A program made the translations under genes and the position numbers. The notes under the pieces were generated by a model, which saw nothing but the letters and a program-made list of their open reading frames with translations, ran no database searches and was not told the DNA's origin. Below, piece after piece: positions 30,449 to 42,675 of a stretch of 64,000 bases of DNA (position 1 is its first letter; each line of letters begins with the position of its first letter). This stretch comes from Phragmites australis (lineage: Eukaryota; Streptophyta; Magnoliopsida; Poales; Poaceae), in assembly GCF_958298935.1 (NCBI RefSeq), contig NC_084922.1, positions 50,165,958-50,229,957 of the forward strand, in the 5' to 3' direction.

Positions 30449-32640
30449 GGGACCCCACCGAATGTGTATCTAGACCTGCATCTACCTCAGAAGGGTCCAC
30501 TCCAGCTCCCTCTATACAGGAACTGCCATCCTCGTTGCCGTCCCTCCTCTTCATCCATCACCTGCTAGCTTGATTCTTGCACGCTAGTCATTGCATCACC
30601 TTTCACCAGTCGTGACACTATATTTACGTACACCCCTATATCAAAGTTCTCTTCTAATACCTTGCATGAGTACAAACTTCTTATCTCGAACAACGTATGG
30701 ACAACGAACAAGTCGTAGCCGCACACCCTTAGGACAACAATATGTGGCTACTAGTTCACACACAAAATACTCATAACATGTGATTTCAGACCATCTATGT
30801 GAATAGGTAGCTCAACCGAACTCTCTATGTGCTGACAGTTTTGAATTATTACGAGCCTCCCGTGTAAAACAGTGTGATGCTCTCCATAAGAAATTTGGAT
30901 AGTCATACCGTATATAGCACAAATGTACATGTAATAAAATAACTACTTAGATATATATACGATACGCAACTAATTATTTACATATAAGTAAATTAACAAT
31001 TCAAATTAAGTAGCACAATACTTAACAATGCTAAATATTTAAGTAATTAATAATACTAATTAAATCATCATATATTGAATTCAAATGAAATAATTAATAT
31101 TTAAGATTGACATAAAATATTAATTAAACATTACCTAAGTACTAATATACAACTATTATGATTAAATATTTAATAAGTATTAATGTTTTTTCGCTAGAAT
31201 TTACTTTGTAAAAATTCAATTTGACAATTTTTTGGTGCATTATGAATTTAATTGAATCTTTCTGTCCGACTCAAGTTTTTTTAATCTTTCTAAAATTTAT
31301 TTTCTTTTTACTTTTCCTTTATTTTTCTCTCTTTTCTCTCATTGCACCGACATCCAACTTACACCTATGCAGAGCATGCATGCACTAGCCCATCACCCTA
31401 TGCCACCACCACTTGCACAAAGTGCCACCAAGAGGGGAGGCGCCTATAGGCATATGGGGCCACCATCATGCATCTTTTCTGATGTGACACACTATCTTCC
31501 ACGGTTTCACTAAACCTAAGTGATTAAGCTAATTAATTAAATTAATTGAATTAACCAAATTAATCAAATAAACCAATTAATCATATAACTATAATAATTC
31601 CAATTAAATTACGTAAATATTGTAATTATACTGGCTAATGATATTCGTATAATTATACTAAGAAAATAATCTAATTACATTGACAAATGAAATTCATGTT
31701 ATTAAATTAAGTAAATAATCTAAATACACTGACTAATCAAATTCATATAATTAAATTAATCAAATAAATAAGTACTCTAATTCATCAAATTAATATAATT
31801 AAACAAATGTAACTGAACCGATTAAACAATCTACTTACTCTAATTGCTATTATTACTGCTAGTATTAAGTAAATACATAATCTAAGTATTTACTGTAACT
31901 CACGTTGCTGCTCCTACTTACCTCAAGCTGATTCTACTCTACTCACGCTGCTGCTACTCCTCACCTCATGATGCTTCTTCTCTCCTTACGTTACTGTTCT
32001 TCCTCACCTCACGTCGCTTCTCCTCTGCCCGCGTTGCCGCTCGTCTCCTATCTTCTCGCACTGCTACTCCTTAACAGTCCGCTCTCATTTTAGAGCAAAA
32101 CACGGCAGCGCGGGGATAGCAGCGCGTTGGCTAAAAGTCGTCGGGACAGCATTGCGTGGGCTGCAAAACTTGACAAAAGCAGCACAACGCGTGAAGCGGT
32201 GACAAGATGTGGTGAGAAGACGCACGAGCGGCATGGGCGACAAAGGCCGGCCATATGCTAAATTTGCAAATATGTCAATATGCTATCTATTTTAGTAAAT
32301 ACGGTGGCATATATTATCTATTTTTGGATTTTTTTGCTATTAAAAAAATGTAGTTTCGTAATAAATTGATGTAAAATAAGTGTGATTTTGTGATTTAGGA
32401 GAAAAATATAGTTTTTTTTGATAGTTTGTATAGTTTAATGGAGGAATATTCTTGAGAGTGATGGCTGATTAGAAGAGCGTTGCCAGTTTCGTCGGCTCGA
32501 TTCCTTTCCTTTCCTTTCCTGCCCGAAAGGAATCCAGACTGGGTTATTTGTGCGGGCCGAAGACCGGTCGATGCGTTGGGCTCAATCGACTCCTTGGAGG
32601 GTGAGGACACCACAGAAGTACGAGCCAATAGAGACCGAGC
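30449..32640. other. AT-rich intergenic DNA, no gene seen
   Basis: Mostly low-complexity AT-rich sequence with AATTAA phrases at 30900-31880, then pyrimidine-rich sequence to 32100. No ORF with coding character, no TIR pair and no RNA gene was found. A TTTCC microsatellite lies near 32500-32520. Confidence 0.5.
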
Positions 32641-32643
32641 ATT

Positions 32644-32881
32644 AGATTATCCCCAATCATATTCCCTTCATTTCGTTTCCTTTCCGATTCCCTTTCTTGT
32701 TCTCATTCCTTTTATTTCCTCTCATCTCCAACAGCTTCCCTTCGAGGGGAATCGCGAAGGGAACGGAGAGAGAATCCCGTTCTGAAGGGAATGACCCTGA
32801 GAATCCCGTCGTGAAGGGAACCGTGAAGTGAAACCGTTGGGAACGCTGAAGGGAATGGGAATCCCTTCACAATGGAAATCT
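32644..32881. mobile_element. MITE-like palindromic element (PIF/Harbinger-like)
   Basis: It begins GATTATCCCCAATCATATTC after a TTA and ends near GGAATCCCTTCACAATGGAAATC. The two halves form an imperfect palindrome of CCCTTC/GAAGGG blocks centred near 32750. The left end resembles that of the TTA-flanked element at 57305. No clean duplication was seen on the right, so the boundaries are approximate. Confidence 0.5.
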
Positions 32882-32904
32882 ACCCGTGAAAAGACTCCCT
32901 TGTG

Positions 32905-33118
32905 CTTGGTCTTAGCTCAGTGGCAAGTCGCTCGTGTGCGACGGAGGGAATTTATTCCCTAATTGCTTTTGGGATAGGTCTCGAACTAGACATGATGTAT
33001 ATGTATATGCGCATTCAATCCCATCCTAAAATATGTATAGATTCGCTCGTATGGATATACGTGGTGTGAGTAAGTAGTGTGATACTAGTGTACGTCCCCT
33101 CTACTCTTAAAAAAAGAA
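32905..33118 (+). mobile_element. SINE candidate with tRNA-like head
   Basis: An A-box-like TTAGCTCAGTGGCAAG is followed about 50 bp later by a B-box-like GGTCTCGAACTAG, the spacing of an internal Pol III promoter. The copy ends in CTCTTAAAAAAAG. About 215 bp fits plant SINEs. No target-site duplication was established. Confidence 0.55.
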
Positions 33119-33260
33119 GCACGAGCCGATAAATTAAATAGCGGCGCTGTCTCCTCTAGTTTCGAGTGATAGTGTCCGTCCACTCCGCCTCTCTATTCCA
33201 AATCTGCCTGCCTCTTTCTCCACGCCTCGTCTCGTGTTGACTCCTCAGCGACCGATTGGA

Positions 33261-33929
33261 ATGGAGGATGAGCCGCATCTGGGCGCCGAGGAAGAAGACG
33301 AAGAAGACGACGACCACGCGGCTGACCTCGCCGGAGAGGAGTTCGATCCGACGGAGGACGAGCTGGTGCTCCACTTCCTCCGGCCCCAGCTGCGCGGGTT
33401 CCCGCCGCGCGTGGCGGGTGCCGTGGTGGAGGCGGACCCCTGCGGCGCGGCGCCGTGGGAGCTCCTGGCGCGCTACGGCCTGCGCGACCAGGGCCACTTC
33501 TTCGCGGCGCGCGGGCGGAAGAAGCCCTTCGTGCGGCGGTCCGTCGGCGGCGGCGCCTGGATGCACAGCGCGACCAGGTGCGGCCAGTCCGTCTCCGACT
33601 TGGGCGTCGTGGTGCGGTGGTGCAGGGTCAACTTCTGCTTCTACGTACGCGGGGAGCTCGGCCAGCAGCGGAGCACCGGGTGGATCATGGAGGAGTACGA
33701 GATAACGGACCCCCGGTGCTACCGCCGGGACGACGAAGGCGAGGAGGACGAGTACTGGGTGCTCTGCCGCGTCAGGAAGAGCAAGAGGACCGTCGCGCAG
33801 GCGGCTTCCCCATCCCTGAGGGACAAAGTGCGGAGGCGCCTGCTCGCCGCGGGATGTTGGCTAGGCGGCGAGGACGAACTCGATCCGGATTCGGGAGTGA
33901 AGGCGAAGTCACGGCCGCGGCGCACGTGA
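33261..33929 (+). CDS. Divergent NAC-domain protein (222 aa, single exon)
   Basis: NAC proteins are plant transcription factors with a ~150-residue N-terminal DNA-binding and dimerisation domain. After a very acidic start (residues 10-18) the subdomain-A equivalent is FDPTEDELVLHFL at 28-40. Next come W/F landmarks (PWELLARYGL, GHFFAARGRKKPFVRRS), a divergent subdomain D, and FCFYVRGELGQQRSTGWIMEEYEI with YWVLCRVRKSKR, typical of subdomains D-E. The canonical LPPGFRFHPT and the GYWKATG-type motif are replaced (GAWMHSATRCGQSV). Only about 40 residues follow the domain, so a long activation tail is missing. It starts at the first ATG of the frame. The single exon and high GC suggest a young grass-specific NAC subgroup; DNA binding is uncertain. 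Confidence 0.82.
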   Translation: MEDEPHLGAEEEDEEDDDHAADLAGEEFDPTEDELVLHFLRPQLRGFPPRVAGAVVEADPCGAAPWELLARYGLRDQGHFFAARGRKKPFVRRSVGGGAWMHSATRCGQSVSDLGVVVRWCRVNFCFYVRGELGQQRSTGWIMEEYEITDPRCYRRDDEGEEDEYWVLCRVRKSKRTVAQAASPSLRDKVRRRLLAAGCWLGGEDELDPDSGVKAKSRPRRT

Positions 33930-34659
33930 GAGCACGAGGTGAAGTGATGGCCTTTGGCTTCGATGACCTCAACTGTGCATGGTTGAACAAGGCATTTTTT
34001 TACCATGTTTTCTTCGCCGGTCTGTCAACCTGCGTGTGTCGGTGTTTAGTACTGCAAAATAAAGGCACATGTGTATGTACTGTGATTCAGTGATCGGTTG
34101 CCCTGTGGATGCATCTGACTCCACAAATAATTTTAAAAACGTGTTTGGTTATATATATATATATATGATTCTAATTTAGTTTTGGATGCACATATACGTT
34201 CGTAATTTGCCACAACGGATGCACAGTCTGCGTTCTCTTATACAAACAGGTTTATTTATTGGTGTTATAAAATTATCTTTATACAAGCAATCAATTATAA
34301 TTTTAACTCTCGTATCCGTTTATACAATTTTAGATTCAGTTAAACAAATATAAATTCAGTTCGGTCTATTCAGACAGATACAATTAACCAAATTCTTTTC
34401 TTTGCAACAAATATGATTCGATCAACTTGTTTCTTCTCAGCCTATATATATATGGTACATACGAGAAAAATCCCGCACAGGGCAACCAATCACCCCATGA
34501 GTGAGTGCAATGCAATACCTGTGTATTGGGTAATGCAAAATAAAGTGACATGTTTCAGCTGGGCATTGTAATTTAGTTGGTGCAGAAGTTGTAAGTGAGT
34601 GCACTCCATTGCTTGTTTCGACACCACGCAGTTGGGGTTTCAGAGTTCGGACAGCACGC
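33930..34659. other. 3' flank of the NAC gene, AT-rich, with a TA microsatellite
   Basis: A (TA) run lies at about 34147-34166. AATAAA near 34058 could be a polyadenylation signal for the NAC gene. Nothing else was recognised. Confidence 0.45.
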
Positions 34660-37560
34660 CTGTCTGTGTAATAGGTAAGAGGGTGCCCAACCGGGTGGGC
34701 CCCATGCTATCATGTGTCAACTAGCAGGCGAATACCCTTAAGATCACATCCTCATCTTGCGACCAGGACATGACTCTGTCGACCAGCCCTCTTGTTGAGG
34801 GCAAAACCCTGTAGGTCGTAGGGTAGTTACTCACATAACCAGTCAAATCACATTTAATGACAACCACTCGAGTGCTTTCTTTCTACATGCACTCCCTTCG
34901 ACGAGCGAGATCGTGGGCAGGCGTGCTGTGCAGTGACCCATCCTGTAACATTTAATGATACAGGATGGCCTCGTAGGTGCGCGTGACGGCATCTGGTGGA
35001 TGGGACAAGGCTCGCAGGACGATCAAAGCAGGATGGGCGTGCCTACCCCCGTCATGATAAGCTAGGAGTAGTTGACTTCGTCAGGTGTATGTCTGCCATA
35101 GAGTTTAGCATTGTCCATTAGTATGTACTCATTTCTCACTGTTATATAAAGGGGAGGACTCGCTTTATAAGGACACACGGAACAAGTTCATCCAATCCAT
35201 TAGAAAATACACATAATGTAGAGCTATTATCCCACGAGAGGCCTAAATCTGGATAAATCCTTGTGTTCTTGTGTTCCTCGATCCAACCTTGTGTTCCTCG
35301 ATCCAACCTCAAGAAATGTTGATCAATGCACCCATCGATAGGTATACCCTAGATTCATTATCACGGATTATCCCTCGACAGTTGGTGCGCCAAGTAAGGA
35401 CACGTTTTTTCTCGTTTCTTCAAACTTCAGAACCATGGTTGTGCTACCCATTTCAGGATCTGCAACGGCCGCGGGGTCCCGTTTCAAGAACCCCAGCCAT
35501 CGCGAGGTACGACCTAGATGAGCCCAGTGTGCTCCAAGAATGGGACACCATGACGGATTCTAAGGATTCAGAGACCGAATGTGAAGTCTACATGACGAAC
35601 CTTGCAACGGGGGCAACAAAAATACTCATGTCTTGGGAATCGTAGGTAAGCCCCAGGGCGTTGGCCAAGTGGGAAATCAGCCTGACGCCAGTCATGAAGG
35701 TGGTCTTATACTGCCCCAGCAACTGCAAGGTCACCCAAAGGAGCTCCCGCCTAGGGTTGAGCCCTTGGTTGCATCGTCTTCAAAGCCTTCATGCCATGCT
35801 GCAAACTTGCATCGTGCGCAAAACACGAGCGGTGGAGGCTCCCCTCGCGATGTACCGCCGCTCCGCGTCAAACGGCTCGACTACGAGACCATGACCCTCG
35901 CGCATGGGGAAAAGGGGCTGCCACTCTTCAAGCTCCTAAATAAAAGCGTCAACTTCCTATGGACACCAGAAGCGACAGCGGATTTTTAAGATCTCAAAAG
36001 GTACATCTCTTCCTCTCCTATACTAATCGCTCCTCAACCAAACGAGGAGCCCCTACTCTATGTTGTAGCTACCCCGAAGGTCACGAGCACGGTTCTAGTC
36101 GTCGAGCGGGTAGGTCTTCAGCGATCAGTCTATTACGTCAGCGAAATCCTGCATGACGCAAAAGCTCGATACCCACATGCCCAGAAGTTGTTGTACGCCA
36201 TGCTGATAACCTCTCGTAAGCTTAGGTACTACTTCCAAGCCTATAAAATTAAGGTAGTCTCCTTGCCTCCGATTAGAGAAATCATTCACAACTGGGATTT
36301 AGCAGAGAGAACAACGAAGTGGGTAGTGGAGCTCGAGGAGTTCGATATTCAGTTCGTCCCCCGAACGGCTACTAAGTCCTAGGTGCTGCTCGATTTTGTG
36401 GCCGAGTGGTCGTCCTTTGAGCCAGAGCAGGTACAACGACCAAAGGTGGAATAGCACTAGACCATTCATTTTGACAGGTCGTTCACACTGAATGAAGTGG
36501 GGACTGGAGTGGTCCTGACCTCCCCGACCGGTGACACCCTCAGATACATAGTTCAATTATGTTTTCCTGTCACTAACAATATTGCAGAATATAAGGGGCT
36601 CTGGTCCGAAATGAGAGCAGGCTCCACACTTGGTATAAAACGTATGCTAGCGAAAGGGGACTTGTTACTAGTCGTAAACCAAGTACGTAAGGAGTTTCAG
36701 TGTTATGACCCAATAATGATCATGTACCTCGCTGAAGTGAGAAGGATGAAGCGACGCTTTATCGGTTTTGAGGTTAAGCATGTCCTGCGCAGGGACAACT
36801 TCCTTACCGATGAGTTAGCCCATCTAACTTCTTCTCACACATATGTCCCAGTCAGAGTCTTTGAAGAAAATATTCACACGACCATCCACCATGGTCTCGA
36901 GCCAAGATGAAGGGGATGCAATGCTTGGAAATAGAGTACCCAAGGTAACACATTTAGAGACAATGCCTCCCTTTCTGTAGTCCTTGGGTGGCCATAATGT
37001 TGTCACCCAGCTTGATTCGGGTATGACCTTAATGTATCAGATCTTAGTATACCTTCATAATCGAGTGATCTCTGATGATGATGCGTTAGCAGAAAAGGTC
37101 ACGCAACAAACCTGTAGATACTCCTTGGTAGAGGGGCGCCTCTACCACAGGGGGATCAACAGTTTGTTACTGAAATACATCACTTAGGAAGAGGGGAGCA
37201 CATTGCTCTTTGAAATCCATGGAGGCATATGTGGTAGCCATGGTTCATACCACACTCTGGTCGGAAAAGCATTCCGGCAAGCATTCTATTAGCCCACGAC
37301 CCTCCAAAATGCTTGCTAGTTGGTGAAACGGTGTGAGCCATGTCAGTACCATAGCCGACATACCAGCCTAACAGCCCAAGCACTGCAAATCGTACCACTC
37401 TCTTGGCCTTCCGCTGGCATGATATTGTGGAACCATTCCTTAAAGCTCCTGGTGATTTTGAATTCCTGTGCGTGGCAGTCATAAATTCACTAAGTGAATT
37501 GAGGCCAAACTAGTTAGAAGATCACCGTTGCGACATCAATTAAGTTCATGGGGGCTGGTA
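34660..37560 (+). mobile_element. Decayed Ty3/gypsy element, Tat-type (copy 2)
   Basis: A relative of copy 1. The 5' LTR runs from about 34660 to 35380 (ending CCCTCGACA), followed by the primer-site-like TTGGTGCGCCAAGTAAGG. Gag remnants lie at 35434-35640. After an internal deletion come RT/RNase H at 35870-36440 and a second, archaeal-type RNase H at 36497-36910 (NNIAEYKGLW, HVLRRDNFLTDELAHL), the hallmark of Tat elements. The integrase zinc region and catalytic start reach about 37560, where the copy stops without a 3' LTR. Several stops interrupt the frame. Confidence 0.78.
36497..36910 (+). pseudogene. RNase H domain fragment of the Tat-type relic
   Basis: The longest intact piece of the relic. 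It contains GTGVVLTSPTGDTLRYIVQL, NNIAEYKGLW, KGDLLLVVNQV and VLRRDNFLTDELAHL, matching the extra RNase H that Tat-lineage gypsy elements carry between RNase H and integrase. It cannot function alone. Confidence 0.75.
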
Positions 37561-37569
37561 GTGCGGTTT

Positions 37570-39730
37570 GGTCCCATAGATTTTTCATAAGTAAATACCC
37601 TAAATATGATAGGCTCAACTAATACATAAACACAATAAATACGTTTGAAGTTTACAATCCAAGGGTGTGACAAAGATTATTCAAATCTAGTAAGATGTGC
37701 AACAAAACTCTAATTGAAAATCCCGAAAACATGGTTCATCCGGAAGTTCCAGGTTCAATCCGGAAATTCCGAAATTACTGTTCACCGAAAGTTCCGGGTT
37801 CAATCCAGAACTTCCGAGTTCAGACAGAGAAAGAGCTCGAAACTGAAATTGAAGTACGCCTAAAGAGTTATAGCTCAAACCAAATGAAGTTGTATGTTCC
37901 AAGTAGATCCCTGGAGAATCTATAATCAATTTTACACGAGCAAGTAAATTGAGCAATATGCACAGATATTGAGCAAGAACTCGAGAACAAGGAAATAAGA
38001 GAGAAGACACGCGATTTATTTCCCGAAGTTCGGACACCTCCTCTAGAGGTTCCTACATCTATGTTGATCGGTTCGGTCACACTTGAGCCGGGTCTCTCTC
38101 GACCCTTTTCCTTTTCAAGCTTAGTCACACTTGAGCTTGGCTTTCACTCTTGATTTCTTCTCTCGCGGATGCGAAATTGAAGCCTTCACAAACTTTTCGT
38201 GGCACAACCCAACCGTAAAATCAATCCCCCGGGGATAACAGATTTATCTACCCTCGATTCACCATAACCTTATATGCTCGCCGGCGACGCCTAGCCACCT
38301 AGGAGCTCTAAGATCCGAGAGTAAAAAACGCAACAATGAACTTTTTGTTGATGAACTCGAGTGCTCAAGAATAGAGTTTAGCTCTCTTACACTCAGACTT
38401 CAAATATCTCAACCCAACTCACTTCACTTCTCAAATCTCACACTAGATTGGAGTAGTGAGAGCTCTATTTGGCTTTAGCTTTGAATATTTCATGGGGAGC
38501 ACCAGCAGCAAATGAAGAGAGAGGGTAAGGGGGTATTTATACTCATCCCACAAAAACTAGCCATTATGCAACTTTCTGGCTTAACCCGGAACTTCTGGGT
38601 TGCTCAAGTTAGACACACCCGAGACCCCATCTAGATCAAGTCTGGAACCTTCGAATTGATCATAGAATCCGGAACTTCCGAGTTGAAACCGGAACTTCCA
38701 AATTGAAACTTCAAACAAAAACCGAGAACATGATTTGGACACTTTGACACTTTCTGCACCAGACTCCCTAAACCGAACTCTCACTTTGGATTGGTTAGAA
38801 ACTCTTGAGCACTGAGACATAACAATTAACTCTATGTTGCATCCCTCTTAATAGTGCGGCATACCTATACTCAAATTCAAATGTAAAACTCGTTTGAACC
38901 AATTAGAGTATTTGGATACCTTCAAGTACCGCTTCCTTCTTTCAAACTTAGAGAGTTGCCAATTTTTATATCATCCTCACTCCATCTCTTCTTGTATCAT
39001 CCTCATTCGATCTCTTCTTAATTCTTTAAGTGATTTATGCAAATCACCCGTAGCTTCACATGTCCTCGCACGGTATTAGCATAAAAGCCTTCACTCGCTC
39101 TTCACCATTGCCTTGGTCCTTCGCCATCAAGCCATTTGCTTGCCCTTCACTACCGGATAGTCCATCGCAATCGAGTCTTGCTTGCCTTTCACCGTCTTAC
39201 CATAGAAAACTATTTTATATTTGATATTTTCAATAATTTCACTTTATCAAATATGGAGTCTAATCTTGTTCTTCACTCTTGGCATATATGATTTGAATTC
39301 AAGTTATTTCTTCCTATAGATCTTAACCCTAACTCACTCTCAAGCACAAAGCATATGGGTTAATCTATAAACTTAATTGATAACTTTATACCTTAAGTTA
39401 CTTGATCTCCATAAATAATTTAGCATTTATGCTTCAAGCTTCTTCTTCTTATGAGTATCACTAAGATTTCAATAACTTTGATGCAATTATTTGAACTCAT
39501 GGAATTTCTCAATGAATTCATGCTTCATTACTTATGCATCTCCTATGAAATAACTTAATAACAATTCTTAACAAAATTGTTGGTTCATAGGTATTATCAT
39601 TAACTTACTTGAGCATCACCTAGAGTTCATTCATCTTGATACATATTTCTTTTCTCCATGAATCACCTATGAAACAACCTACTAACAATTATCAACACAA
39701 TTTGTTAGTACATAAGTATGGTCATTAATG
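37570..39730 (-). mobile_element. SIRE-type copia LTR, left arm of a large palindrome
   Basis: The reverse complement of this arm aligns along its length with 39735-41925. Shared stretches include GAAAATCCCGAAAACA near 37720, TCTTGAGCACTGAGACATAA near 38805, AACCCTAACTCACTCTCAAG near 39330 and CATTCATCTTGATACATAT near 39630. It is rich in CCGGAACTTCCG-type words. The arm reads as an LTR on the minus strand. A duplicated segment around 39540-39720 makes it slightly longer than its partner. End points are approximate. Confidence 0.7.
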
Positions 39731-39734
39731 ATAA

Positions 39735-41925
39735 TACCTATAGATTAACAATTAGTAAGTTGTTCCATATGTGATGCATGAAGAAGACATATGCATCAAG
39801 ATGAATGAGCTCTTAATGATGCTCATAAGAAGAAAGAAAAGCTCATATAAGATTAACGATAAGCGTGAATACTAAGTTACTTGTGGAGATCAAGTAACTA
39901 AATGTATATCATTGTCAATAGAGTCTTTATGGACTAACCCATGTACTTTGTGTTTGAGAGTGAATTAGGGTTAGGATCCATAAGAAGGTATAAGTCGAAT
40001 TGAAATCATATATGTCAAGAGTAAAGAACAAGAGTGGACTCCATATATGATAAAGTTAATTTCTTGAAGATGTCGAATACAAATTGGTTTTTCTATGGCA
40101 AGACTTGACTACGATGGACCATCCATAGTGAAGGGCAAGCAAATGGCTTGGTGCCGAAGGACCAAGGTGGTGGTGAAGAGCGAGTGAATGCTTTGCGCCT
40201 ATATCGTGTGAGGTCATGTGAAGCTACCAGTGATTCACATCAATCACATAAAGAATCAAGAAGAGATGAAGTGACGATGATATAAAAGTTGGCAACACTA
40301 TAAGTTTGAAGGAAAGAAGCAGTACTTGAAGGTATTCAAAGGGTCAATAAGATTCAAACGTGTTTTATCTTTGAAATTGAGTATAGGTATACCGCACTAT
40401 TAAGAGGGATGCAATATTGAGCTATTTTTATGTCTCAGTGCTCAAGAGTTTCTAATCAGTCCAAAGTGAGATTTCGCTTTAGGAATTCAATGCGGAAAGT
40501 GTGGAAGTATCCAAATTGGGTTTCGTAGTGTTTCTAGTTTGATCAAATATATTTGGGATCATGAATTCAGTTGGGATGTGTATCCATCTGAATAAGTTTT
40601 TCATAGAGTCCAAAATCGTCGAAATCGAACATCGAGATCAAAAGTTATTGTCATTTTTACTGGGTCAGCTATGCTGAACTCGAACATTCCAGACTAACCC
40701 GGATACTCTGGGTTGGCTAGATTCTTCGAGTTTAGCTCATAGCTAGGTGATCTGTTAGGGTCTAAGTGTTTTACTCGGATACTCCGGATTGACCTAGATA
40801 CTTCGGATTCTATTAGTTGTCCGGACCCTCCGAGTTGTACTTCGGTCGAGGCTCTCGGTTATGCATTCTATTGCTAATCCGGAGGCTCTGGGTAGACTCG
40901 GATACTCTGAGTCAGTACAAAAAGTTATGTAACAGCTAGTTTTTGAGGGAATGGTATAAATAACCCCTCAACCCCACCCTTGTTTGTTGCTGCTTGGGCA
41001 CGAAAGAAAAACCTTTTAGAGCCAAAAGAACTCCCTCCCACTCCAATTTAGTGTGTGATTTGAGAAGAAAAATGAGTTGAGTTAAAAGATTGCAAGTTTA
41101 AGTGCAAGTGAGCATATCTCCCATCTTGAACACTCGAGTTCATCAACAAGAAGTTCGCGAAGCATTTGTTACTCTTGGAGCGTGAAGCTTCTAGGTGGCG
41201 CCGGCGAGCACCTAAGATTGTGGTGTGCCGTGGGAAGTTTGTCAAGGTTTCGATTTCACCTTCGAAAGGAAGAAATCAAGGGTAAAAACCCAAGCTCAAG
41301 TGTGACCGAGCTTGGTGAGGAAAAAGATTGAGAGAGACCCGGCTTAAGTGTGACTGGGCCCCTCAACGGAGACGTAGGAACCACTAGTGGAGGTGTCTGA
41401 ACTTTAGCAAACAAATTGTATTTCTCCTCTCTTATTTTCATGTTCTTGTGTTCTTACTTAATATTTATGCATTTTGCTCGATCTACTTGTTCGTATGTAT
41501 TTGATTGTAGGTTATTTGTGAATCTACTTTGAATCATCATTTGAAACACACGATTTCACTTGGTTTGAGCAAGAACCCTTTAGTCTGTTTAATTTCAATT
41601 TCAAGTTTATTCTCTTTAAACCCGGAGGTTCTGAATTGACCCCATATACTCTGGATGAAGTGTTTTCGGGATTTTCTTTTTTTAGTTTTATTGCATATCT
41701 TTTACTAGATTTGAGTAATCTTTGTCGCCTTAGGATTGTAACCTCCACATTTATTTACGGTGATTGTGCACTAGTTGAGCCTAGCATATTTAGGATTTTC
41801 ACTTGTGAAAAATTCATTAGTTTATTTTTTTCTGTAGGTTTAGGACAATGGTAAAAGGAGATGAATTTTTGTAAAAACACCTATTCACTCCTCTCTATGT
41901 GACATCATTATCTTTTTAATTGGTA
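39735..41925 (+). mobile_element. SIRE-type copia LTR, right arm of a large palindrome
   Basis: An inverted partner of 37570-39730. Its right end reads ACACCTATTCACTCCTCTCT, then GTGACATCATTATC and TTGGTATCTG. This is the usual wording at the LTR/primer-binding-site junction of SIRE/Maximus copia elements, here with a mutated initiator tRNA-Met site. No copia coding region follows, so it is a truncated element or near-solo LTR. Confidence 0.7.
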
Positions 41926-41938
41926 TCTGTAAAACCAT

Positions 41939-42264
41939 AGATTCGGAATCTTCTATATCTCCTGTATCAATCTCTGAATCAAGTAGCTGATATATACAGT
42001 ATGACCATAGCAGGCCAGTCTGTCCTTGAAGGCTTCAAACTCTACTGATCCCCAATTCCGGCAAAGTGCGCCATGCATCTTGCCGTCAGCTACTTCGCGT
42101 GGAGGTTGCCCTGCACTTGCCATGCCCGCTATGGTTAGCGCAGCAGGCATGTCTGCCCACACTCCGATCACTTGCTCCAGCTCTTCTGCTCTCCCAGCCG
42201 GCATTGCTGATTTGTGCTTTCGTTACCGTCTAGGAGTATATATTTTTTTAAGTTATTAGATCGA
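41939..42264. other. Fragment of the long gypsy LTR end plus an unidentified coding-like piece
   Basis: 41945-42000 matches the terminal region of the long LTR copies (ATCAAGTAGCTGATA near 46630 and, inverted, near 3615). Next to it, 42020-42204 read on the minus strand gives MPAGRAEELEQVIGVWADMP and on to GKMHGALCRNWGS. It looks coding but I cannot assign it, and no larger gene surrounds it. Confidence 0.4.
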
Positions 42265-42675
42265 TCTAAAACTCAAAAATAAACTAAAGATTCACCTAAT
42301 CAAATTAGGTTAAAAATAAGCTAGTAATTCAGAACTATCCATTAAATACTTGCATCTATATTCCCGTCTCCGTGAATCCCGTGAAACGGTTGCAAATGCT
42401 GACAACGGATGCTCAACACACCCGAATCTCATGCTCCTCGGGCCTAGTAGTTCGGGAGCCAAGAACTCATTCAACCTACTCAGGTTCGAGAATCACACTT
42501 TATTATTTAATGAAATCCCGAGAGATGTCTTTCCCTCTGCCAGGGGACAGGCTAACGAAGTGCTCGTGGTGATTGAGCACCAATTAGGCTTGGGCTATAT
42601 TGGGCTTAGAGTAGGACTTGAGCCCAACTAGCCTTGTGCTACATTGGGCTTGGAGTAGTACTTGAGCCCAACTAA

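Noticed and set aside
32905..32990. A tRNA gene (AGCTCAGTGG wording)
   Set aside because: The cloverleaf arms do not pair and the B box is diverged, so it fits a SINE head better.
33256..34093. Alternative frames over the NAC gene, including a long frame to 34093
   Set aside because: Arg/Ala/Ser-rich composition typical of shadow frames in GC-rich DNA. The NAC motifs lie only in the 33261 frame.
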